From Mesorhizobium sp. M3A.F.Ca.ET.080.04.2.1 (GTDB taxonomy: Bacteria; Pseudomonadota; Alphaproteobacteria; Rhizobiales; Rhizobiaceae), in NCBI RefSeq assembly GCF_003952525.1, contig NZ_CP034451.1, positions 5,618,501-5,682,500 on the forward strand: DNA of 64,000 nucleotides, in the 5' to 3' direction. A program made the translations under genes and the position numbers. The number at the start of each line of letters is the position of its first letter. Within the stretch, counting starts at the first letter, position 1. Below the pieces are notes generated by a model, which was given only the letters and a program-made list of their open reading frames with translations, was not told the DNA's origin and ran no database searches. Positions 39,671 through 46,531 of the stretch are shown one piece after another.

Positions 39671-39686
39671 TGGCATGTGTCTTGCT
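39671..39686 (+). promoter_or_regulatory. sigma-54 promoter candidate
   Basis: TGGCAT-GTGTC-TTGCT: the -24 GG (39672-39673) and -12 GC (39684-39685) are separated by ten bases as required, and TTGC is exact. The predicted start near 39698 gives a leader of about 50 nt to the importer gene at 39749. No NtrC box was identified with confidence. Confidence 0.65.
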
Positions 39687-39748
39687 TCTTGAACAAATGG
39701 AGTCGAGCCCAGCGCGTGGCGCGCCGGAGCCAAGAGAAGGTGATGTCA

Positions 39749-40756
39749 ATGGTCGGAAAAGAGAAGATGCTGGCGGGCGCGATTGCCCTGCTTGCGGCGA
39801 GCACGCTGGGCGCGGCCGCCAACGAGAAAGTCACCTTCGGCACCAACTGGCTGGCCGAGCCGGAACATGGCGGCTACTACCAGGCCGTGGCCGACGGCAC
39901 CTATGCCGCCTGCGGGCTCGACGTCACCATCATGCAGGGCGGCCCGCAGGTCAGCGGCCGGCCGATGCTGCTCGCCGGCAAGATCGATTTCTACATGGGC
40001 GGCAACCTGCTCTCGGCTTTTGATGCAGTCCAGCAAGGCATTCCGATGCGCGTCGTCGCCGCCGACTTCCAGAAGGATCCGCAGGTCATCATGTCCCAGC
40101 CGGGGCAGGGGCTGGACAAGTGGGAGGATCTGAAGAATGCCGACCAGTATATTCTCGGCGACGAGGGCGCGCAGACCTTCTTCCAGTGGATGGTCACCGA
40201 GCTCGGTTTCGACGCGGCCAAGCGCGTGCCCTACACCTTCAACCCGGCGCCCTTCATCGCCAACAAGAAGTCGATCCAGCAGGGCTATGTGACGTCCGAG
40301 CCTTTCGCCGTGCAGAAGCAAGGCGGCTTCGTGCCCAATCAATTCCTGCTCGCCGATTATGGCTGGGACACCTATGCGACCACCGTCGAGGTGATGCAGG
40401 ACACGATCGACAAGCGGCCGGAGGTCGTCCAGTGCTTTGTCGATGGCTCGGCCAAGGGCTGGTACAACTATCTCTACGGCGACAACAAGGCCGCCAACGA
40501 CTTGATCAAGAAGGACAATCCGGACATGACGGATGAGCAGATCGCCTTCTCGATCGAGCAGCTGAAGAAGTTCGGCGTCGTCGATTCCGGCGATTCGGAA
40601 AAGCTCGGCATTGGCGCCATGACCGATGCGCGCATCCAGAGCTTCTACGACAAGATGGTCAAGGCCAAGGTCGCGCAGCCCGGCATCGACATCAAGAAGG
40701 CCTACACGCTCGCCTTCATCAACAAGGGCGTCGGCCTGGAGCTGAAGAAAAAGTAA
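39749..40756 (+). CDS. ABC transporter substrate-binding protein, NMT1/THI5-like
   Basis: 335 residues with an N-terminal signal peptide (cleavage near AAANEK). Periplasmic binding protein of the NMT1/ThiY family, which take up thiamine pyrimidine precursors, pyrimidines or related nitrogen heterocycles. FGTNWLAEPEHGGYYQAVADG and GGPQVSGRPMLLAGKIDFYMG are typical. ATG 39749 is chosen because GAGAAGG sits eight bases upstream; ATG 39743 is too close to it. Followed by its ATPase and permease, and led by a sigma-54 promoter candidate. Confidence 0.9.
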   Translation: MVGKEKMLAGAIALLAASTLGAAANEKVTFGTNWLAEPEHGGYYQAVADGTYAACGLDVTIMQGGPQVSGRPMLLAGKIDFYMGGNLLSAFDAVQQGIPMRVVAADFQKDPQVIMSQPGQGLDKWEDLKNADQYILGDEGAQTFFQWMVTELGFDAAKRVPYTFNPAPFIANKKSIQQGYVTSEPFAVQKQGGFVPNQFLLADYGWDTYATTVEVMQDTIDKRPEVVQCFVDGSAKGWYNYLYGDNKAANDLIKKDNPDMTDEQIAFSIEQLKKFGVVDSGDSEKLGIGAMTDARIQSFYDKMVKAKVAQPGIDIKKAYTLAFINKGVGLELKKK

Positions 40757-40771
40757 GGCGGCCTGCCTGAC

Positions 40772-41590
40772 ATGATCCAGGAGAAAGTGGCGACGGCTGC
40801 GGCATCGGGTGAAAACCCGATGCTGCTTTCGCTACGCAACGTCGGCAAGGTCTTTTCCAACAGTGTTACGGCGCTGAGCAAGGTCGACCTTGCGATCCGG
40901 GAAGGCGATTTTTTAAGCCTGCTCGGGCCGTCGGGCTGCGGCAAGTCGACGGCGCTCAGGCTGATAGCCGGGCTGTCGACGCCGACCTCCGGTCAGCTCG
41001 ACTGGCGGGGCCCGCTGGAGCGGTCGAATATCGGCTTCGTCTTCCAGGAGCCGACGCTGCTGCCTTGGGCGAGCGTCTTCGATAATGTCTGGCTGCCGCT
41101 TCGCCTCAAGGGAATGTCGCGCACCAAGGCCGAACCGGCGGTGATGGAGATGCTGTCGCGTGTTCATCTCACCGGCTTCGAGAACGCCGTGCCGCGCGAG
41201 CTTTCCGGCGGCATGAAGATGCGCGTCTCGATCGCCCGCGCCATGGTGACCAAGCCGCGCATCCTCTTGATGGACGAGCCTTTCGCGGCGCTCGACGAAA
41301 TCACCCGTTTCAAGCTCAACAATGACCTGCTGGAACTGTGGCAGGACGAGCGCTTCACCGTCGTCTTCGTGACGCATAGCGTCTTCGAAAGCGTGTTCCT
41401 GTCGAGCCGCGTCGTCGTCATGGCGGCACGGCCGGGGCGCGTCTTCGGCGAACTGGCGATCGATGCGCCTTATCCGCGCGATGAGGCATTTCGAACTTCG
41501 CCCGACTATGCAGCACTTTGCCGGCAGGCCTCGGACGTGCTGGTCAAAGCCATCAACTCAACCGCCGGACTGCACCATGACGGCCATTGA
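40772..41590 (+). CDS. ABC transporter ATP-binding protein (nitrate/taurine/pyrimidine type)
   Basis: 272 residues. Walker A GPSGCGKST near residue 53, Q-loop FQEPTLLPW, signature LSGGMKMRVSIARA near residue 146 and Walker B ILLMDEPFAALDE. Belongs to the SsuB/TauB/ThiZ group that works with NMT1-type binding proteins. Starts 15 bp after the binding protein gene and overlaps the permease gene by 14 bp. The tail GLHHDGH is not informative. Confidence 0.93.
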   Translation: MIQEKVATAAASGENPMLLSLRNVGKVFSNSVTALSKVDLAIREGDFLSLLGPSGCGKSTALRLIAGLSTPTSGQLDWRGPLERSNIGFVFQEPTLLPWASVFDNVWLPLRLKGMSRTKAEPAVMEMLSRVHLTGFENAVPRELSGGMKMRVSIARAMVTKPRILLMDEPFAALDEITRFKLNNDLLELWQDERFTVVFVTHSVFESVFLSSRVVVMAARPGRVFGELAIDAPYPRDEAFRTSPDYAALCRQASDVLVKAINSTAGLHHDGH

Positions 41591-42428
41591 AGACGCCACG
41601 CTGAAGCTGGATCCCGAGGAAGCGCGCCGCGTCCGCCAGGAGCGCCTGGAGCGGATCGGCAAATGGGTGCTGCCGCTGGCGATCATGGTGCTGGCGATCT
41701 GGCTGTGGGACCGCATCTGCGTCTGGAACGAAATCCCGCAATACATCCTGCCGCGCCCCGGCGTGGTGCTGCAGACGCTGCATGACGATGCCGGGCTTTT
41801 GTTCTCCTCGTTGCTGGTGACGCTGAGGATCACCTTCCTCAGCCTGCTGCTCGCCGTGATCGGCGGGGTCGGACTGGCGGTGCTGTTCGCGCAGTCGAAA
41901 TGGGTGGAGATGTCGTTCTTCCCCTTCGCCATCGTGCTGCAGGTGACGCCGATCGTGGCGATCTTCCCGCTGATCAACATCTACATCAACAACCAGACGA
42001 CCAAGCTTCTGCTCTGTGCTTGGATCGTTGCCTTCTTCCCGATCCTTTCCAACACCACGCTTGGGCTGAACTCGGTCGACCGCAATCTGCGCGACCTGTT
42101 CAAGCTCAATGGCGCGACGCGCTGGCAGCAATTGCGCTATCTGCGCCTGCCGGCGGCGATGCCCTATTTCCTCGGCGGGCTGAAGATAGCCGGCGGCCTG
42201 TCGCTGATCGGCGCCGTGGTGGCCGAATTCGTCGCCGGTGCGCAGGGTCAGTCGTCCGGGCTCGCTTCGCGGATCATCGAGGCCGGCTACCGGCTCAACG
42301 CGCCGCGGCTGTTCGCGGCGCTGATCCTGATCTCGCTCACCGGCATCGTCATCTTCCTGGTGCTGTCGCTGGTCTCGCATCTGATCCTGCGCCGCTGGCA
42401 CGAGAGCGCGCTGAAGCAGGAGCGCTAG
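41577..42428 (+). CDS. ABC transporter permease
   Basis: 283 residues, six predicted helices, BPD_transp_1 domain of the SsuC/TauC/ThiX type. The cytoplasmic coupling loop is the LNGATRWQQLRYLRLPAAMPY region near residue 178. ATG 41577 overlaps the ATPase gene end. Completes a three-part importer. Confidence 0.93.
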   Translation: MTAIEDATLKLDPEEARRVRQERLERIGKWVLPLAIMVLAIWLWDRICVWNEIPQYILPRPGVVLQTLHDDAGLLFSSLLVTLRITFLSLLLAVIGGVGLAVLFAQSKWVEMSFFPFAIVLQVTPIVAIFPLINIYINNQTTKLLLCAWIVAFFPILSNTTLGLNSVDRNLRDLFKLNGATRWQQLRYLRLPAAMPYFLGGLKIAGGLSLIGAVVAEFVAGAQGQSSGLASRIIEAGYRLNAPRLFAALILISLTGIVIFLVLSLVSHLILRRWHESALKQER

Positions 42429-42457
42429 AGTGATTTCGTTGTTGGTGCGAAGCACTC

Positions 42458-42605
42458 CCCTCTGTCCTGCCGGACATCTCCCCCTCAAGGGGGGAGATTG
42501 GATTTCATTTCGGATTTCGCCAATCACAAACGTCGCAACAAGAGCGGCATGGACGAAGCTGCTGATCTCCCCCCTTGAGGAGGAGATGTCCGGCAGGACA
42601 GAGGG
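42458..42605. repeat. rhizobial long inverted repeat, arms of about 41 bp
   Basis: The left arm (42458-42498) starts CCCTCTGTCCTGCCGGACAT; the right arm (42565-42605) is its near-perfect complement, ending AGGACAGAGGG; 66 bp lie between. Each arm also contains a smaller palindrome (CTCAAGGGG and its mirror). A dispersed element of rhizobial genomes. The right arm end provides GAGGGAGG, which acts as the ribosome-binding site of the next gene. Confidence 0.9.
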
Positions 42606-42614
42606 AGGTAGGAC

Positions 42615-43916
42615 TTGATACCAGCCTCTCGTTCTTACCATCTCACCAATGCTCGCTTGCATTGGTCGCTGACGCCCGGCCTTGCCGGGAACTTCGACGC
42701 CGACGGCTTCGCACTTGCCGACATCTCCGTCGCCGACGGCAAGATCTCAGGCATTGCCGCTCATGACAAAGCCGAGTCGCCGGCCGATGCCATCGATCTC
42801 GGCGGGCGCATCGTGCTGCCGTGTTTCATCGACTGCCACACCCATATCGACAAGGGCCATATCTGGCCCCGAAAACCCAATCCCGACGGCACCTTCATGG
42901 GCGCGCTCAATGCCACCGGCGTCGACCGCGCCGCGCGCTGGAGCGCGGACGATGTCGCGCGCCGCATGGATTTTTCGCTGCGCTGCGCCTACGCGCATGG
43001 CACCAAGGCGTTGCGCACGCATCTCGACAGCGTCGCGCCGCAGGAGGAAATCTCGTGGCCGGTGTTCGAGACGATGCGTGAAACCTGGCGTGGTCGTATC
43101 GAACTGCAGGCCGCCTGCCTGCTCGGCATCGAGGGTGTGCGCGACAAGGCCTGGTTCGAGCGGCTGGCGAAACGGGTCGCGGCTGCCAAGGGGGTGCTCG
43201 GCATCGTCACCTATATGGTGCCCGACCTCGAGCAATTGCTCGATCAGGTCTTTGCGCAGGCGATCAAGCATGGGCTCGACCTCGACTTCCATGCCGATGA
43301 GACCGACGACGCAGCGGCCGTCTCGCTGAAGAAGATCGCCGAGGCCTCGCTGTGGAACGGTTTTGACGGCAACATCCTGGTCGGTCATTGCTGCTCGCTG
43401 GCGCGCCAGCCTGATCTCGAGGTGCTCGATACTTTGGATAAGGTGGCGAAAGCCGGCCTGGCCGTGGTGTCGCTGCCGATGTGCAATCTTTACCTGCAGG
43501 ACAGGCGCAACGACGGCACCACCCCGCGCTGGCGCGGCGTGACGCTGCTGCACGAGATGAAGGCGCGCGGCATCAAGGTGGCGGTCGCCTCCGACAACAC
43601 GCGCGATCCGTTCTATGCTTATGGCGATCTCGACATGCTGGAAGTCTACCGGACGGCGACGCGTATTCTGCATTTCGATCATCCGGTCGCCGACTGGCCA
43701 CGGGCGGTAGCGGCGACGCCGGCTCAGGTAATGCGGCTCGACGGTGCGGGCACGCTTACCACCGGCGGCAGCGCGGACTTCATCCTTTTCAAGGGGCGAA
43801 GCTGGACCGAGTTGCTGTCGCGGCCGGAATCGGACCGCATCGTCGTGCGCGAGGGCAGGGCGATCGAGCGACGTCTGCCCGACTATGCCGAACTCGACGA
43901 ACTGATGGTGGGATGA
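42615..43916 (+). CDS. cytosine deaminase-like amidohydrolase
   Basis: 433 residues, amidohydrolase (TIM-barrel) family. The first metal motif DCHTHIDKGH has His 75 and His 77, later come DFHADETDD and GHCCSL with metal histidines, and SDNTRDPFYAYGDLDM carries the catalytic Asp and its Cod-specific surroundings. Cytosine deaminases also act on related rings such as creatinine and isoguanine, so the substrate is open. The start is TTG 42615 with GGGAGGTAGG eight bases upstream, part of which belongs to the inverted repeat; no ATG is nearby. Overlaps the FAD gene by 4 bp. Confidence 0.88.
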   Translation: MIPASRSYHLTNARLHWSLTPGLAGNFDADGFALADISVADGKISGIAAHDKAESPADAIDLGGRIVLPCFIDCHTHIDKGHIWPRKPNPDGTFMGALNATGVDRAARWSADDVARRMDFSLRCAYAHGTKALRTHLDSVAPQEEISWPVFETMRETWRGRIELQAACLLGIEGVRDKAWFERLAKRVAAAKGVLGIVTYMVPDLEQLLDQVFAQAIKHGLDLDFHADETDDAAAVSLKKIAEASLWNGFDGNILVGHCCSLARQPDLEVLDTLDKVAKAGLAVVSLPMCNLYLQDRRNDGTTPRWRGVTLLHEMKARGIKVAVASDNTRDPFYAYGDLDMLEVYRTATRILHFDHPVADWPRAVAATPAQVMRLDGAGTLTTGGSADFILFKGRSWTELLSRPESDRIVVREGRAIERRLPDYAELDELMVG

Positions 43917-45313
43917 TGGATATTGCAGCGCTGAAGCGCGACCTCGAAGGGCTGAAGATCGACGACCATCTGGCCATCGTGCAGCAGAAGAGCCGCGACT
44001 TCTACTGGTACAGCCCGGTGCTCAAGCGGCAACTCGACCATGTCAGGGGTGATCTGATCGTCACCCCGAAGAACGAGGCCGAGGTGATCCGCGTGCTCGC
44101 CGCCTGCCATCGCCATGGCGTTCCCGTGACGCCGCGCGGCAGCGGCACGGGCAACTACGGGCAGGCGATGCCGCTGTCGGGCGGCGTGGTGCTCAACCTT
44201 GCCGAAATGAACGAGGTGAAGGCCATCGCGCCGGGGCGCGTGGTGACCGGGCCTGGAGCGGTGCTGGCCGAGATCGACAAGGCAACGCGGGCGCATTCCG
44301 CGCAGGAATTGCGCATGTCGCCTTCCACCTACAATACGGCCTCGATCGGCGGCTTCGTCGCCGGCGGCTCGGGCGGCGTCGGCTCAATCCGTTGGGGCGG
44401 CTTGCGCGACCTTGGCAATGTCATCCGGCTGAGGACGGTAACAATGGAAGCCGAACCGCGCGTGATGGAACTGACGGGCGACGAGGTGCTCAAGGTCATG
44501 CACGCCTATGGCACCAACGGCATCATCACCGAGGTCGAGATGCCGCTGACCGCAAGCTACGACTGGATCGACGTCATCGTCGGCTTCGACGATTTCATGG
44601 ACGCCGCCGGCTTCGGCAACGACCTCGCCGTCCAGGACGGCATACTGGCCAAGCTGATCACGCCGATCGCGGCGCCCATCCCTTACGACTATTTCAAGCG
44701 GCACCAGAAGTTCTTCCGGCGCGAACAAAGCATCGTGGTGTGCATGATCGCGCCGCATGCGATGGATGCGTTCGTCGCCTTGGTACGCAGCGGCAAGGGC
44801 GAGATCGTGTTCCGCGCCGACCAGGAGGCCGACCTCAAGGGATTGCCGCCGGCCTATGAATTGACCTGGAACCACACGACGCTGCGGGCCATTCGGGTCG
44901 ATCCGTCGATCACCTATCTGCAGGCGCGCTATCCGTCGCCGGATCACCTCGCGCATGTCAAGGCGATGGTCGACCGCTTCGGCGACGAGGTGCCGGCGCA
45001 TCTCGAATTCATCCGCTTCGACGGCGCGATCGGCGCGGCCGGCCTGCCGCTGGTGCGCTTCACCACGGAGGAGCGGTTGGATGAAATCATCCGCATCCAT
45101 GAGGACAATGGCTGCTGGATCTTCAACCCGCACCGCTACACGCTGGAGGAGGGCGGCATGAAGCGGACCGACGATGTTCAACTCGCCTTCAAGCGCGAGA
45201 CCGATCCGCAAGGGCTGCTCAACCCCGGCAAGATGATCGCCTGGGAGAATCCGGCCTATGACTACCGCTCCGGCAAGTCCTTCCTGTTCAAGGGGCTGCA
45301 AAAGGTGGGGTGA
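43913..45313 (+). CDS. FAD-binding oxidoreductase (PCMH type, GlcD/D-lactate dehydrogenase-like)
   Basis: 466 residues. The FAD-binding half has the PCMH-type pattern TPRGSGTGNYGQAMPLSGG near residue 77 and STYNTASIGGFVAGGSGG near residue 140. The C-terminal half is the substrate cap, ending GLLNPGKMIAW, typical of the vanillyl-alcohol oxidase superfamily. Oxidises an unknown hydroxy-acid or ring compound. It starts at ATG 43913 (overlapping the amidohydrolase stop) or at ATG 43916. Confidence 0.87.
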   Translation: MMDIAALKRDLEGLKIDDHLAIVQQKSRDFYWYSPVLKRQLDHVRGDLIVTPKNEAEVIRVLAACHRHGVPVTPRGSGTGNYGQAMPLSGGVVLNLAEMNEVKAIAPGRVVTGPGAVLAEIDKATRAHSAQELRMSPSTYNTASIGGFVAGGSGGVGSIRWGGLRDLGNVIRLRTVTMEAEPRVMELTGDEVLKVMHAYGTNGIITEVEMPLTASYDWIDVIVGFDDFMDAAGFGNDLAVQDGILAKLITPIAAPIPYDYFKRHQKFFRREQSIVVCMIAPHAMDAFVALVRSGKGEIVFRADQEADLKGLPPAYELTWNHTTLRAIRVDPSITYLQARYPSPDHLAHVKAMVDRFGDEVPAHLEFIRFDGAIGAAGLPLVRFTTEERLDEIIRIHEDNGCWIFNPHRYTLEEGGMKRTDDVQLAFKRETDPQGLLNPGKMIAWENPAYDYRSGKSFLFKGLQKVG

Positions 45314-45894
45314 TGAAAGTCCTCGTGCTCTACGCTCATCCGGTGGAGTCCAGCTTCAATGCCGGCCTGCATCGGACGATCGTCGAGCGGCTGAGCGCGG
45401 CGGGACATGCGATCGACGACTGCGATCTCTATGCCGAGGATTTCGATCCGCGGATGACACGTGCCGAGCGCCTCGGCTACCACGCCCAGCGCGGCCCGAA
45501 CGATGCCGTCGCCGGCTATGTCGAAAGGCTGCGCAAGGCGGAAGCGCTGGTGCTGTCCTTTCCGGTCTGGAACTACGGCTATCCCGCGATCCTGAAAGGT
45601 TTCTTCGACCGCGTCTTCCTGCCGGGCGTCTCCTTCAAGCTGGTCGACGGCAAGGTGGAGCCGACGCTGCACAACATCGGCAAGCTCGCCGCCATCACCA
45701 CCTATGGCGGCAGCCGTTTTCGCGCCATGCTGATGGGCGATCCGCCGCGCAAGGTCGTCAAGCGCATGCTGCGGGCCACCATCAAGCCTGATGCTCCCGT
45801 CTCCTATCTCGCGCATTACTCGATGAACCTGTCGACCGACGAGACGCGAAAGGCCTTCATGGCCAAGGTGGCGGCCAGAATGGATCAATTCTGA
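45313..45894 (+). CDS. flavodoxin-fold NAD(P)H dehydrogenase (KefF/MdaB-like), copy 1
   Basis: 193 residues, Flavodoxin_2 family. MKVLVLYAHPVESSFNAGLH is the FMN/FAD phosphate-binding start, and FPVWNYGYPAILKGFFDRVF the second flavin loop. Probably reduces quinones or a ring intermediate with NAD(P)H. ATG 45313 overlaps the stop of the FAD gene; GTG 45310 is an alternative. Paralogue of the next gene. Confidence 0.88.
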   Translation: MKVLVLYAHPVESSFNAGLHRTIVERLSAAGHAIDDCDLYAEDFDPRMTRAERLGYHAQRGPNDAVAGYVERLRKAEALVLSFPVWNYGYPAILKGFFDRVFLPGVSFKLVDGKVEPTLHNIGKLAAITTYGGSRFRAMLMGDPPRKVVKRMLRATIKPDAPVSYLAHYSMNLSTDETRKAFMAKVAARMDQF

Positions 45895-46481
45895 TGCGCG
45901 TGCTGGTGGTGTATTGCCATCCGGTGCCGGAAAGCTATTGCGCGGCGATCCGCGACGTTGCGGTCGAGGTGCTGACGCGAAGAGGCTGGGACGTGCGTCT
46001 GCTCGACCTCTATGCGGAAAATTTCAACCCGGTGATGAGTTGCGAAGAGCGACGTTCCTACAATGATCACGCGCCGGACGATCCGGCGCTCGGGCCGCAT
46101 TTCGAGCATCTGCAATGGGCCGAGGCGATCCTCTTCATCTACCCGACCTGGTGGTACGGGCTGCCGGCGATGCTGAAGGGCTGGTTCGACCGCGTCTGGG
46201 CGACCGACATCGCCTTCAAGCTGCCTCCCGGAGGTGGCAGGATCAAATCGCTGATGACGCATGTCACCAAGGTCGGCGTCATCACCACCTGCGGCGCGCC
46301 GACCTGGTGGAGCGTCGTCGTCGGCCAGCCGGGACGCAAGACAATCCTGCGCGGCATGCGGGCGATCTGCGCGACGCGGTGCAAGACCTTCTTCCTGGCG
46401 CATTACCTGATGGATGCCTCGACGCCGAAGAGCCGGGCGGCGTTTCTGGCGAAGGTCAGGGCGAGGTTGGAGAGGTTTTGA
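45894..46481 (+). CDS. flavodoxin-fold NAD(P)H dehydrogenase (KefF/MdaB-like), copy 2
   Basis: 195 residues, same family and layout as the preceding gene: VLVVYCHPVPESYCAAI at the start and YPTWWYGLPAMLKGWFDRVW near residue 83. The two are similar enough to be a tandem duplication but clearly diverged, so they may form a heterodimer or act on successive intermediates. Its ATG overlaps the stop of copy 1. Confidence 0.88.
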   Translation: MRVLVVYCHPVPESYCAAIRDVAVEVLTRRGWDVRLLDLYAENFNPVMSCEERRSYNDHAPDDPALGPHFEHLQWAEAILFIYPTWWYGLPAMLKGWFDRVWATDIAFKLPPGGGRIKSLMTHVTKVGVITTCGAPTWWSVVVGQPGRKTILRGMRAICATRCKTFFLAHYLMDASTPKSRAAFLAKVRARLERF

Positions 46482-46491
46482 GAGTAGCTCT

Positions 46492-46516
46492 CTTCTCCCC
46501 GTTCAACGGGGAGAAG
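46492..46516. repeat. palindromic repeat at the convergent junction
   Basis: A 25-bp palindrome with arms CTTCTCCCCGTT and AACGGGGAGAAG, between the flavodoxin-fold gene (plus) and the dehydrogenase gene (minus). Same family as 6070-6093. It may end transcription from both sides, but no T-run is present. Confidence 0.75.
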
Positions 46517-46531
46517 GAAGAGATCACGAGA

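Noticed and set aside
42430..42618. 62-codon plus-strand frame
   Set aside because: It is the translation of the inverted repeat itself, a frequent artefact of this element.
38244..45313. A creatinine-to-sarcosine pathway (creatininase, deaminase, sarcosine oxidase)
   Set aside because: No creatinase, N-methylhydantoinase or carbamoylsarcosine amidohydrolase is present and the creatininase-family protein lacks a key metal ligand. Kept only as a remote possibility.
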